A stretch of 22,476 nt of DNA from Bacillota bacterium (GTDB taxonomy: Bacteria; Bacillota; Clostridia; Lachnospirales; Lachnospiraceae): positions 1-22,476 of the forward strand of contig JAEZJW010000155.1 in the NCBI GenBank assembly GCA_023415595.1. Reading direction: 5' to 3'. How positions within the stretch are numbered: the first letter of the stretch is position 1; each line of letters begins with the position of its first letter. The notes beneath the pieces were generated by a model. It was not told where the DNA came from. It was given only the letters and a program-made list of their open reading frames with translations, and searched no databases. A program made the position numbers and the translations under genes. Positions 7,934 to 15,898 of the stretch are shown here, one piece after another.

Positions 7934-8662
7934 ATGTCAGGACATTCAAAATTCGCTAATATTAAACATAAGAAGGAACGTAATGATGCTACCAAGGGTA
8001 AGATCTTCACGAAGTTAGGCCGTGAGATCGCAGTAGCAGTAAAAGAAGGCGGAGCAGATCCGAATGCAAACAGCCGTCTGAAGGATATCATTGCTAAAGC
8101 AAAATCCAATAATATGCCGAACGATACCATCGATCGCAGCATTAAGAAGGCTGCCGGAGATGCTAATGCCGTTAATTATGAAACTGTCACCTACGAAGGC
8201 TATGGCCCGAGCGGTACGGCAATCATCGTGGAAGCTCTGACCGATAATAAGAACAGGACAGCTGCTAATGTTCGTAATGCCTTCACCAAGGGCTACGGAA
8301 ACGTAGGCTCCATTGGCTGTGTATCCTTCATGTTCGACCGGAAAGGCCAGATCATCATCGATAAGGAAGAATACGAGAAATCTGCGGACGACCTTATGAT
8401 GCTAGCCCTCGATGCAGGAGCAGAGGATTTCGCAGAGGAAGAAGACAGCTTTGAGATTCTTACAGATCCCGACGTCTTCAGTGAAGTTCGCGAGACTCTT
8501 GAGAAAGCAGGTATCCCCATGGCTTCTGCAGATATCTCCATGATCCCCCAGACCTGGGTGGAATTAAAGGATGAGCAGGATGTTAAGAACATGAACAGAA
8601 TCCTTGACTTACTTGACGAGGATGATGATGTACAGGAAGTATATCATAACTGGGATGAGTAA
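7934..8662 (+). CDS. YebC/PmpR family protein
   Basis: 242-residue member of the YebC/PmpR family, with the invariant N-terminus MSGHSKFANIKHKKERNDAT and, further on, GREIAVAVKEGGADPNANSRL. The central TYEGYGPSGTAIIVEALTDN, then NRTAANVRNAFTK, and the acidic C-terminal domain are also typical. The family was long annotated as transcriptional regulators; more recent work links members to translation, easing ribosome stalling at polyproline stretches. The sequence alone does not decide which role applies here. AAGGAG at 7920-7925 precedes the ATG. The gene has its own promoter and terminator. Confidence 0.93.
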   Translation: MSGHSKFANIKHKKERNDATKGKIFTKLGREIAVAVKEGGADPNANSRLKDIIAKAKSNNMPNDTIDRSIKKAAGDANAVNYETVTYEGYGPSGTAIIVEALTDNKNRTAANVRNAFTKGYGNVGSIGCVSFMFDRKGQIIIDKEEYEKSADDLMMLALDAGAEDFAEEEDSFEILTDPDVFSEVRETLEKAGIPMASADISMIPQTWVELKDEQDVKNMNRILDLLDEDDDVQEVYHNWDE

Positions 8663-8725
8663 ATAGAATTCTGCTATTGAGCAATTTAATTGGTGAACCT
8701 GATCTGTAAAAACATATACTATTAG

Positions 8726-8769
8726 AACCTCTGTACAATAACCATGACGGAATTGTATGGAGGTTTTTA
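8726..8769 (+). terminator. Intrinsic terminator after the yebC-family gene
   Basis: AACCTCTGTACAAT (8726-8739) pairs along all 14 positions with ATTGTATGGAGGTT (8752-8765), counting two G-U pairs, around a 12-nt loop; TTTTTATATTTT follows. The opposite strand has no good U tract, so it serves mainly the plus-strand gene, though it also separates the convergent lysR gene. Confidence 0.85.
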
Positions 8770-8810
8770 TATTTTCTCACTCGAAGAGAAACTACATGGA
8801 TTAATTCCAG

Positions 8811-9689
8811 TTATTTTGGGCTGTTTCTGTACTTTATATATTCTAAAAACCGCTTAACAACAAGCGATAAAGAATTGCTGTTTCTCATTGCAAGACCGAT
8901 ATTACGATATGCGGGTATATCTAGTTCCTTTGTTACTATTCGATACGGTATTCGCTGTAATATAAGCTTAGGCAGAATACTGATCCCCAGTCCGCTTTCT
9001 ATCATTGACATGATGGCATAATCATCCCAGGTAGTAAAATGTACTTTAGGTACAATATGATTTCTTTCAAATATCTCGGATATTTCTGCTTTAGCACCCT
9101 TTTCTAAAAGCATGAAGGGGTAGTCGCACAGCGCTTTTATGGGAAAGAACTTACAGTCCGCCAGTGGATGACTTTCCGGTAATACGACAAGTAATTTATC
9201 TTGTTCTAAGAATACGGTATCAAACTCCGGATGAGTGGGAAGCCGAAGAAACCCGCAATCTACACGCCCCTCTGAAATCCATCGCTCGATTTCTGTATAA
9301 TCACCTAATAATAGCTCGTAATCAATATTGGGATAGTCCTTCTGAAATTCCTTTATTATATTCGGGAGCCAGTGTGTTGCAACACTGGAAAATGTGCCAA
9401 TTCGAATTAGCCCGGATTGCAGACCGTTTATATCATCTACTTCCGCCTGTAATTTCTGATATTCATTACATACGCTTTGGGCAAACGGCAGAAGCTTCAA
9501 CCCGTCGGAAGTAAGACTCACTCCTGTACGTCCACGTTCTAGCAGCGAGACATTCCATTCCTTTTCAAGATCATTTATCATTCGGCTTATGCCGGATTGG
9601 GAATAACTCAATTTTTCGGCGGCCTTAGTGAAGCTTCCATATTCAACTGTTTTGACAAAAGCCATATACTTTTGTATGTTCATATCCAT
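8811..9689 (-). CDS. LysR family transcriptional regulator
   Basis: 292 residues with the standard layout. An N-terminal winged HTH (about 1-60; FVKTVEYGSFTKAAEKLSYS, then QSGISRMINDLEKEW) precedes a periplasmic-binding-like effector domain (about 90-290, starting SGLIRIGTFSSVATHWLPNI). The ATG at 9689 is supported by GGAG 9 nt upstream on the minus strand; a second Met two codons later is possible. The gene is divergent from an EamA-type transporter with about 150 bp between them, a typical arrangement in which the regulator controls the neighbouring transporter and itself. The effector cannot be inferred. Confidence 0.92.
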   Translation of the reverse strand: MDMNIQKYMAFVKTVEYGSFTKAAEKLSYSQSGISRMINDLEKEWNVSLLERGRTGVSLTSDGLKLLPFAQSVCNEYQKLQAEVDDINGLQSGLIRIGTFSSVATHWLPNIIKEFQKDYPNIDYELLLGDYTEIERWISEGRVDCGFLRLPTHPEFDTVFLEQDKLLVVLPESHPLADCKFFPIKALCDYPFMLLEKGAKAEISEIFERNHIVPKVHFTTWDDYAIMSMIESGLGISILPKLILQRIPYRIVTKELDIPAYRNIGLAMRNSNSLSLVVKRFLEYIKYRNSPK

Positions 9690-9843
9690 ATGTGAGCGCT
9701 CCTTTAATATCTGATTTTATCATGCTTATCATGCTAAACATTCGCTTATGTAATTCATATGTATATGCTACCTTATAAATGTGATTTATTCAAGCAAATC
9801 AATAATAAGCAATATAAAATCAGAAGAAAGCAGGTTCCTTATA
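9690..9843. promoter_or_regulatory. Divergent control region of lysR-type gene and transporter, with tandem 9-bp repeat
   Basis: The segment contains TTATCATGC twice in direct tandem (9717-9725 and 9726-9734), followed by AT-rich DNA with ATG-like dyads around 9750-9770. LysR regulators bind such intergenic regions, commonly at T-N11-A dyads. No strong -35/-10 pair stands out on either strand. Assignment as operator is inference from the divergent layout and the repeat. Confidence 0.4.
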
Positions 9844-10731
9844 GTGAAAGAAAAGCTGTATTTTGTGATATCTATGGTTATATTTGGCGCAGTCGGAGTA
9901 TTTGTAAAATATATCAGATTGTCCTCCAGTGAAATAGCAATGTTTTTAAGCCTGATCGGGGCAACTTCTTTGCTGGTTGTCTGTATATGTAAAAAGAAGA
10001 GAGTGCCTTGGGGAATGGTCAGGAGAAATATTATGACTTTGCTTTTGGCCAGTATTTCGTTAAGCGGAAACTGGATTTTCCTGTTTCAGGCGTATAAAGA
10101 AACTACAATAGCCAATGCGGCATTAAGCTACTATTTTGCACCGGTTCTGGTTACGATGCTTTCACCTTTGATTTTAAAAGAAAAATTATCAGTCAAAAAA
10201 GCAGTATGTATCGGCGGAGCTCTGTTAGGATTATTCTTTATATTGCAAAATGGCAGAATGGAAGCAAACGGAAACCATTTATTGGGGATTGGATATGGGC
10301 TCATAGCAGCGAGCTTTTACGCTGCATTAACACTGATTAATAAGTTCATTCGGGAACTGGATGGGTTGACGAATACACTTCTGCAGCTGGGATTAGCAGT
10401 TATGATTTTATTCCTATTTGTAATGTTTACGGACAGTTTTAATTTATCTTCTCTCACAGGAAAGGCGGTAGTATTGATGATTCTACTGGGTATCCTTCAT
10501 GGGGGAGTAGGATTTTATATGTTTTTTACAGGGATGAAAGGACTGAAAGCTCAGAGTATCGCTGTTTTGAGTTATATCGACCCTCTCACATCATTGCTGA
10601 TTTCTGCGTTGATTATAGGAGATAGAATGAATTTGCTGCAAATGGCAGGAACCATCTTATTATTAGGTTCCATTTGGATAGGTGATTCCGGAACATTAAG
10701 AAAAAGAGAAATAGGGAAAATGATAGAATGA
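9844..10731 (+). CDS. EamA/DMT family transporter
   Basis: Polytopic membrane protein with about ten predicted hydrophobic segments in two EamA repeats. The first spans roughly residues 1-130 (LYFVISMVIFGAVGVFVKYI, then SLSGNWIFLFQAYKETTIAN, ALSYYFAPVLVTMLSPLILK). The second covers the remainder (GYGLIAASFYAALTLINKFI, then HGGVGFYMFFTGMKGLKAQS and IAVLSYIDPLTSLLISALI). Family members export or import amino acids, nucleosides or other metabolites; the substrate is not predictable. The GTG at 9844 (MKEKLYFV...) is preferred because homologues begin close to the first membrane helix; a GTG at 9781 would add 21 polar residues without an evident ribosome binding site. Divergent from lysR. Confidence 0.88.
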   Translation: MKEKLYFVISMVIFGAVGVFVKYIRLSSSEIAMFLSLIGATSLLVVCICKKKRVPWGMVRRNIMTLLLASISLSGNWIFLFQAYKETTIANAALSYYFAPVLVTMLSPLILKEKLSVKKAVCIGGALLGLFFILQNGRMEANGNHLLGIGYGLIAASFYAALTLINKFIRELDGLTNTLLQLGLAVMILFLFVMFTDSFNLSSLTGKAVVLMILLGILHGGVGFYMFFTGMKGLKAQSIAVLSYIDPLTSLLISALIIGDRMNLLQMAGTILLLGSIWIGDSGTLRKREIGKMIE

Positions 10732-10852
10732 TACATATATCGAAAAAATGAAGAATATATTATAGGTATAGTAAAAATAAACTGTCCGGAGTTTGTCATA
10801 CTCTGTAATCTGACTATTTCTTTATACAATAGCAGATGGGGGAGGTACAGGT

Positions 10853-11986
10853 ATGAAAGATTTAATTATTATGTACAGAGTCGATAGGAAAAATCCCAAA
10901 GGTACATGGTCAGGAACCTCATATTCTTTATCCAAAGCCTTATCGAACTATGTTAATATTATCACTTTGGATCTGCAGGAAGATAGAGTATTGCGCCACC
11001 TCGATAAGTTATGTATCCGGCTCGGGGGAATAGCAAGGCTATCACATCTCGGTTTGATTTGTGGTACAGTTCACGATCTAATCTTAAGCGTGAAAGCAAA
11101 TTTTCTGCTGAATAAGTACAGGAATAATCCCGTACTTGAAATCGGCATTGATGTAAGAATACATAATAAGTACTATATATATCAGGATCTTTCTTATGCT
11201 GTACTGGCAGATTCCATCAATGAGTTAAGCATGAACCTGGATAAAACAAGCGGTGGTGCGAGAATTAATCTGTCAGACAAGGAGTTGCAGCGCAGAATAA
11301 GGGTTCAAAGGAATGAGTATAAAAAAGCTTCAAAAGTATTTTTTATGGGTCAATGGGTTACAAAGCGTATGAAAGAACTGTATCCGGAGCTTACGGATAA
11401 ATTCCTGGCGGTTGGAGGTGGATTAAATCCAGAGTTTCAAGTAAACAAAAGGACGAGTGAAAGAGTAAAAGAAAATGCTATTATTTTTATAGGGTTTGAT
11501 TTTCAACGGAAGGCCGGAGACTTGGTAATGGAAGCCTTTCATCTGCTTCGTGAGAAATATCTCGAGAATGCTTCACTATATATAGTTGGACCTGAGAATA
11601 TTACGATGGACAGTAAATATGAGGAACACAATATAATTCTGCTTGGGAAATTAGATCGTGACAAGCTGGGCGCTGTTTTGGAAAAATGCAAGGTTTTTTG
11701 TATGCCATCCAGATTTGAAGCATACGGATTAGTATTTATCGAAGCGCTGTGTTATGGTTTACCCTGTATCGGACGAAGGAAATATGAGATGCCTTATTTC
11801 ATCCGGGATGGTTATAATGGATTACTGATTGATGATGATGATATAGCCGAGATTGCCGAAAAAATGCATATTCTGCTTAGCAATAATACCTTTCAGAATA
11901 ATGTTGCAAACAATACTGCCTTTTACTGTAAGCAATATTCCTGGGACAATGTGGCACAAAGAATCTTAAGTAGTATACTTACATGA
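10853..11986 (+). CDS. Glycosyltransferase, GT4-like (GT-B fold)
   Basis: 377-residue protein. The C-terminal half carries the nucleotide-sugar binding features of family 1/4 glycosyltransferases: IIFIGFDFQRKAGDLVMEAF near 205, then ASLYIVGPENI, ILLGKLDRDKLGAVLEKCKV and the E-x7-E motif MPSRFEAYGLVFIEALCYGL from residue 284. A GWNGL-like DGYNGLLIDDDD follows. There is no signal peptide or membrane segment, so it acts in the cytoplasm on a sugar-nucleotide donor. GGGGGAGG precedes the ATG. No other polysaccharide or teichoic acid genes are nearby, so the acceptor is unknown. It follows the transporter after 121 nt and need not share its transcript. Confidence 0.85.
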   Translation: MKDLIIMYRVDRKNPKGTWSGTSYSLSKALSNYVNIITLDLQEDRVLRHLDKLCIRLGGIARLSHLGLICGTVHDLILSVKANFLLNKYRNNPVLEIGIDVRIHNKYYIYQDLSYAVLADSINELSMNLDKTSGGARINLSDKELQRRIRVQRNEYKKASKVFFMGQWVTKRMKELYPELTDKFLAVGGGLNPEFQVNKRTSERVKENAIIFIGFDFQRKAGDLVMEAFHLLREKYLENASLYIVGPENITMDSKYEEHNIILLGKLDRDKLGAVLEKCKVFCMPSRFEAYGLVFIEALCYGLPCIGRRKYEMPYFIRDGYNGLLIDDDDIAEIAEKMHILLSNNTFQNNVANNTAFYCKQYSWDNVAQRILSSILT

Positions 11987-12059
11987 TCGGACAGGAGAGC
12001 TGTAAATTCTTATCTGCCTGAATATATGATGGGGTTGGGATATTGAGGAAAATAAAATG

Positions 12060-12088
12060 TTGATATCTGAGAAATAAATTGTTAGTAT
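12060..12088 (+). promoter_or_regulatory. Probable sigma-A promoter for the DUF975-type gene
   Basis: TTGATA (12060-12065), a 17-nt spacer and TAGTAT (12083-12088). The -35 matches five of six consensus bases and the -10 four. It lies about 50 nt upstream of the ATG at 12137 and would separate this gene from the glycosyltransferase. Confidence 0.45.
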
Positions 12089-12136
12089 ATAGGTGAAAAG
12101 GAAAATGATGAAATACTTAAAAAGGGAGGATATCAT

Positions 12137-12814
12137 ATGTCACTGGCAGCAGATTTTCGCAAAAAGGCGAGGGAAGCACTGCAGGGGAAATGGGGACTTG
12201 CAGTATGGACCGGATTTATTGCACTCTTATTAGGAGCTATTTCCCGTGGTGGTGGTTCGTCTGGCGGGAGAGGAGATGGAGTCAATGATTTCAACATACC
12301 AGATTTTGGCAGAGAATATTTTGTAATAATCGTAGCAATCGTGTCGGTAGCATTAATATGGGCTTTAATCACTTTTTTTATTGGTGGAGCCATTGAGCTT
12401 GGCTATTGCCGCTTTAACAAAAATTTGATTCAAGGAACAGATCCGAAATTCACAGACCTATTCTCCAGAATGGATATCTTCTTAAAAGCCTTAGGTCTTC
12501 GTCTGGTGATAACTCTTTTTACAGTCCTGTGGGCGATCCTGTTGATTATACCGGGAATTATTGCGGCGTTAAGCTACTCGATGGCATTTTATATTATGGA
12601 AGAGGATCCGTCCATCGATATCCTGGAGGCAATCAGACGCTCGAAGGAAATGATGATGGGTAATAAGTGGCGTCTGTTCTGCCTCGGTATCAGCTTTATC
12701 GGTTGGTTCCTACTCAGTGTATGTACCCTTTTTATTGGATTTTTATGGCTGGTTCCCTATGCAAATGCATCCTTTGCGGCATTTTATCTTGAGGTGTCAG
12801 GTCAGAGTAAATAA
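12137..12814 (+). CDS. DUF975 family integral membrane protein
   Basis: 225 residues. The opening MSLAADFRKKAREALQGKWG is the typical DUF975 start (a short cytoplasmic helix before the first membrane span). A glycine/serine-rich loop (about 36-51) is followed by roughly four more hydrophobic segments. ELGYCRFNKNLIQG, LLIIPGIIAALSYSMAFYIM and EAIRRSKEMMMGNKWRLFCL are recognisable family blocks. Function of the family is unknown. AAAGGGAGG before the ATG is a strong ribosome binding site. A convergent terminator closes the gene. Confidence 0.85.
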   Translation: MSLAADFRKKAREALQGKWGLAVWTGFIALLLGAISRGGGSSGGRGDGVNDFNIPDFGREYFVIIVAIVSVALIWALITFFIGGAIELGYCRFNKNLIQGTDPKFTDLFSRMDIFLKALGLRLVITLFTVLWAILLIIPGIIAALSYSMAFYIMEEDPSIDILEAIRRSKEMMMGNKWRLFCLGISFIGWFLLSVCTLFIGFLWLVPYANASFAAFYLEVSGQSK

Positions 12815-12846
12815 ATAGTATCAGAATACACTCTGAAGAGCAAACT

Positions 12847-12894
12847 AAAATCCTTCTGTTTATCCAGCGGTTAAGATGAACAGAAGGATTTATT
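12847..12894. terminator. Bidirectional terminator between convergent genes
   Basis: AAATCCTTCTGTTTATC (12848-12864) pairs with GATGAACAGAAGGATTT (12875-12891), with one G-U pair near the loop. TATTCTT follows on the plus strand and TTTTAG on the minus strand. It lies between the DUF975 gene and the convergent beta-propeller gene, so it probably serves both. Confidence 0.8.
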
Positions 12895-12895
12895 C

Positions 12896-14233
12896 TTATA
12901 TTTCTCTTGTCACTCGCCAGATAACACCTGTGTTAGGAAGAATGGAACTGGGATCCTCCCGGAGTGAGGTACCTGTGTCCAATATGTACAAGGCACCGTC
13001 AGGTCCGAAGGCGATATCAGCCGGTCTTCCAAGCCCGCCTTCACCTGTTATGTAAGACGGAAAGCCGGATTTGTTAATGGCAAATGTACTGACAGCACCA
13101 AAATTGTTGATCTTTGAAACCCTATATCCTGCAGAAGGATATTGGAATGAGAAACTGCCAATAAACCTTAACTGGACTGATCCGAATTCTGCGATAAAGA
13201 TATCGCCGACATTACTAAAAGCTTCGTTTTGATTGATATCAAATCCAATAATAGTTGATTCCGGCGGAAAGATGGCAAATGGTCTTTGCGGAATCATTGG
13301 ATGACTATTAAATAAGAACTCAGGCTGAAGACCGCCTTCAGGCCGAAATCTGGGCAAGGTAACGGGTTCACCGCCCGAATAATCGGGAAAACCATACCAG
13401 TTTCCCTCTGTAATGATAAGGAATTCATCCGATGCATTGGCAATAGGCCGGCTGCCTCTGACATCGTATCCATTATTACATACAAGAAGACTCTGATGTA
13501 AATCGAATTTCAAATAGGAAATACTGCGAAGTCCCCAGGCCACAAGCTCTAAGTCTGAACCATCCAAATTAGCCTTAAGAATACTTCCAGTTGCTTTTGT
13601 CAACCCCTTTCGCATCTCATAGGCTTGGTTTACTTCTCCGTATATGCTATAGGCTCCTGTATAGGTGGTTTCATTAATATTACCAAGAATATTACCTGAA
13701 GGGAAATTCTGCCCATTCAAAATAATATACGAGCCGGGATAATCATGGAAAGTGGCAAATTCCTGCAGCCATAGGTTATCATTTCCTACAACTCCTGAAT
13801 TCGTTGCAGTTCCAACTCCAAAGTACATCTTGCCGTCACTTCCGAAATCAACTCTGCAATTACTATAGTCACCGTAACTGGGTAATCCTCTCACAAGGTC
13901 CTGTCTGCTGCCATCCCGTCTTATTAATGAGATTGCTGTGTTATGTGAGACATATAATTCACCGTTTCTATAATTTATTCCGATCAGTGGAGCCTGAAAG
14001 CCCTCTGCAAATAGTTCAGATCTCCCGTTTCTCAGGATGGAGATATCAGATTTTCCAGTGATATATCCTGAATTAGCAATAAGTATATCACCGTCCTGCG
14101 TAAACTGCATACTGGTAGGAAGATTAAGCCCATCGGCGAAAACTTCGATACGGTATCCTCTTTCTAATGTGATATCATTAGGATTAAGATATCTTCCCAT
14201 GTCTGTTTGGGTATAGCTAAGATTATAAGGCAT
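12896..14233 (-). CDS. Beta-propeller protein of the glucose/sorbosone dehydrogenase superfamily, paralogue A
   Basis: 445 residues with repeated propeller-blade signatures: GYRIEVFADGLNLPTSMQFT near 26, LYVSHNTAISLIRRDGSRQD near 93, FGSDGKMYFGVGTATNSGVV from 130, ELVAWGLR at 229-236, GYDVRGSRPIANA at 255-267 and GEGGLGRPADIAFGPDGALY from 397. This places it in the PQQ-type sugar dehydrogenase superfamily. There is no signal peptide, unlike the classical periplasmic enzymes. The place where family enzymes carry the catalytic His (HxGGR-type motif) reads DYSNCR here (122-127), and the GLRNP motif is GLRSI, so dehydrogenase activity is doubtful. It is colinear end to end with the plus-strand protein at 15899-17281. 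No strong ribosome binding site precedes the ATG. Confidence 0.8.
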   Translation of the reverse strand: MPYNLSYTQTDMGRYLNPNDITLERGYRIEVFADGLNLPTSMQFTQDGDILIANSGYITGKSDISILRNGRSELFAEGFQAPLIGINYRNGELYVSHNTAISLIRRDGSRQDLVRGLPSYGDYSNCRVDFGSDGKMYFGVGTATNSGVVGNDNLWLQEFATFHDYPGSYIILNGQNFPSGNILGNINETTYTGAYSIYGEVNQAYEMRKGLTKATGSILKANLDGSDLELVAWGLRSISYLKFDLHQSLLVCNNGYDVRGSRPIANASDEFLIITEGNWYGFPDYSGGEPVTLPRFRPEGGLQPEFLFNSHPMIPQRPFAIFPPESTIIGFDINQNEAFSNVGDIFIAEFGSVQLRFIGSFSFQYPSAGYRVSKINNFGAVSTFAINKSGFPSYITGEGGLGRPADIAFGPDGALYILDTGTSLREDPSSILPNTGVIWRVTREI

Positions 14234-14306
14234 ATATCACTCACACAGTTTTTATATAATATATGTTGGCTGTATGGTGAATAAAATATATTTATCATAA
14301 AAACTA

Positions 14307-14331
14307 CGCCAACCACAGGAGGTGATTGGCG
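14307..14331. promoter_or_regulatory. Inverted repeat upstream of the SagB-like gene promoter
   Basis: CGCCAA (14307-14312) and TTGGCG (14326-14331) flank CCAC-AGG-AGGTGA, in which CAC and GTG can extend the stem beyond one mismatch. It ends 11 bp before the -35 box of a good promoter and lies between two divergent genes, so it is a candidate operator. It also contains a perfect AGGAGGTGA, which probably has no translational role because the promoter is downstream. Confidence 0.4.
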
Positions 14332-14342
14332 AATTAATATGA

Positions 14343-14372
14343 TTGAAAACTACAAATCTAATATATTATAAT
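14343..14372 (+). promoter_or_regulatory. Sigma-A promoter for the SagB-like / GNAT pair
   Basis: TTGAAA (14343-14348), an 18-nt spacer and a perfect TATAAT (14367-14372). Transcription would start near 14379, giving a leader of about 73 nt before the ATG at 14452. Confidence 0.65.
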
Positions 14373-14451
14373 TATATGGAGAGAATATGTAGATTTAAAA
14401 AATGTCTGAACAATCAATAAGGAAAGCAGACTTTAATAAGGAGAAATCACG

Positions 14452-15237
14452 ATGAATGATAATATGAAGCAAAAAATAATGGAGCTGCGGGAGGCGATGA
14501 AAGAAAGCTCGTATGAATGGGACGATCCCAGTGACCAGGCTCAGGGCTTGCCTCAGCCTCCCCTGGAGAAAGCCTCCTATGGTTCAAAGGTCATACCCCT
14601 AACAAAAGATTTTGATCACGTAATCCGGAATAACAATTTTCTCAGCGTACTTAATAACAGGACAAGTAAAAGAAAATATACGGAACAGCCGATTACACTG
14701 GAGGAGCTGTCTTTTCTTCTGTGGGCAACGCAGGGAGTGAAGCAGGTGATAGGTAAGAAAAATCAGGCTACCTTGCGTAATGTTCCGTCTGCGGGAGCCA
14801 GGCATCCATTTGAAACCTATTTGCTCGTTCACCGGGTTGAGGGTCTGGAACCGGGCTTATATCATTATCTTGCACTGGAGCATAAGCTTGAGTTTATCAG
14901 AGAGCTTGAGAATCTATCCGATCGTATTAGCGAAGCGACCTATGGTCAGGTATTTTTGGGAAATGCAGCAGTGGATTTTGTATGGAGTGTGATGCCTTAC
15001 CGTTGTGAGTGGCGTTATACACTTGACGCTCATAAATATATCCTGCTGGATGCAGGTCATGTCTGTGAGAACCTATATCTGGCCTGTGAAGCGATAGGCT
15101 GCGGAACTTGTGCCATCGGCGCTTATAACCAGGTCTTGATCGATTCACTGATTGGCTTGGATTCTATGCCCTCCGATGAAAACGATAATGAATTCGTAGT
15201 CTATCTGGCCCCGGTCGGAAAAGTGACTAATGAATAA
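14452..15237 (+). CDS. SagB/ThcOx-type nitroreductase family protein
   Basis: 261 residues of the FMN-dependent nitroreductase superfamily, SagB-like branch. NRTSKRKYTEQPITLEELSF, then LLWATQGV, SAGARHPFETYLLVHRVEGL, GLYHYLALEHKLEFIRE, DAGHVCENLYLACEAIGCGT and the ending VYLAPVGKV are all typical. Arg/Ser/Gly residues in RTSKRKY and SAGARHP correspond to FMN contacts. SagB proteins oxidise azolines in thiazole/oxazole peptide synthesis, but no cyclodehydratase or precursor gene lies nearby, and many stand-alone members exist with unknown substrates. AAGGAGAAATCACG precedes the ATG. The GNAT gene follows after 18 nt, so both are probably one transcript. Confidence 0.87.
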   Translation: MNDNMKQKIMELREAMKESSYEWDDPSDQAQGLPQPPLEKASYGSKVIPLTKDFDHVIRNNNFLSVLNNRTSKRKYTEQPITLEELSFLLWATQGVKQVIGKKNQATLRNVPSAGARHPFETYLLVHRVEGLEPGLYHYLALEHKLEFIRELENLSDRISEATYGQVFLGNAAVDFVWSVMPYRCEWRYTLDAHKYILLDAGHVCENLYLACEAIGCGTCAIGAYNQVLIDSLIGLDSMPSDENDNEFVVYLAPVGKVTNE

Positions 15238-15255
15238 GAATGGAGAATAATCATC

Positions 15256-15786
15256 TTGGATATTAATATTGAACCTTATATAATGAGAAGAATTACGTTG
15301 GAGGAGGAGGAGGAAAGCCTGCAGCGCTTATGCGAGAGCTGCTCGGATTATTATGAAATTGTTGAAGGAAGAGCTCCTCAGCCGGATGCAGCTCACGAGA
15401 TAATTACCGAGCTCCCCCCTGATAAAGACCACAAGGATAAAGTCGTTCTTGGTATATACAACCAGAGTTCATCCTTGGTAGGAGTCATGGACCTTATCCT
15501 AGATTATCCCAGTAAGGAGATATGGATGATAGGTCTCCTTATGATAGACCCAAGTGAGCGGGGGAAGGGACTTGGGAAGAGGGTCCATGAAGGGCTGGCG
15601 AAGACCGCCTCGGATTTGGGAGCTAAGACACTAAGAATTGGAGTGGCTAAGGATAATCATAACGCTCAGCACTTTTGGTCTGCGCTGCAATATACGACGA
15701 TAAAGGAGGTAGAGATGAAGCTTGGTGTCAAGGATAGTACGGTATATGTAATGCATTATGACCTACATAATGACACAACAATATAG
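15256..15786 (+). CDS. GNAT family N-acetyltransferase
   Basis: 176-residue acyl-CoA-dependent acetyltransferase-like protein. The acetyl-CoA binding motif A is clear: WMIGLLMIDPSERGKGLGKR, with the Arg-x-x-Gly-x-Gly pattern at RGKGLG around 107-112. It is followed by TLRIGVAKDNHNAQHFWSAL, the usual motif B region. The TTG start at 15256 is supported by GGAG at 15242-15245 with a 10-nt spacer; an ATG at 15283 is an alternative that lacks a binding site. The acyl acceptor is unknown. Located 18 nt behind the SagB-like gene. Confidence 0.87.
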   Translation: MDINIEPYIMRRITLEEEEESLQRLCESCSDYYEIVEGRAPQPDAAHEIITELPPDKDHKDKVVLGIYNQSSSLVGVMDLILDYPSKEIWMIGLLMIDPSERGKGLGKRVHEGLAKTASDLGAKTLRIGVAKDNHNAQHFWSALQYTTIKEVEMKLGVKDSTVYVMHYDLHNDTTI

Positions 15787-15848
15787 AACTTTGAACAGTA
15801 ACATTTCTTCCTATGTATTGATAAGGAATGAGCCTGGGTTATCGCCAA

Positions 15849-15871
15849 ATATTCTATTATGAATAGAATAT
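15849..15871. promoter_or_regulatory. Perfect 10-bp inverted repeat upstream of beta-propeller paralogue B
   Basis: ATATTCTATT (15849-15858) and AATAGAATAT (15862-15871) are perfect complements with a 3-nt centre. The 3' end is 27 nt before the chosen start codon. It contains TATTAT, a possible -10 element, so a protein bound here could block transcription. It lacks a U tract and is AT-rich, so it is more likely an operator than a terminator. Confidence 0.45.
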
Positions 15872-15898
15872 AGTGATGTGGAATTCAGGGTGATATCA

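Noticed and set aside
14339..14371. 10-codon ORF (MIENYKSNIL) 13 nt after an AGGAGGTGA
   Set aside because: It overlaps the TTGAAA-TATAAT promoter of the SagB-like gene, so it would not be on that transcript; spacing is long and nothing else supports it as a leader peptide.
14452..15786. Thiazole/oxazole-modified peptide cluster (because of the SagB-like protein)
   Set aside because: No cyclodehydratase, precursor peptide or dedicated exporter gene is near; stand-alone SagB-like proteins are common.
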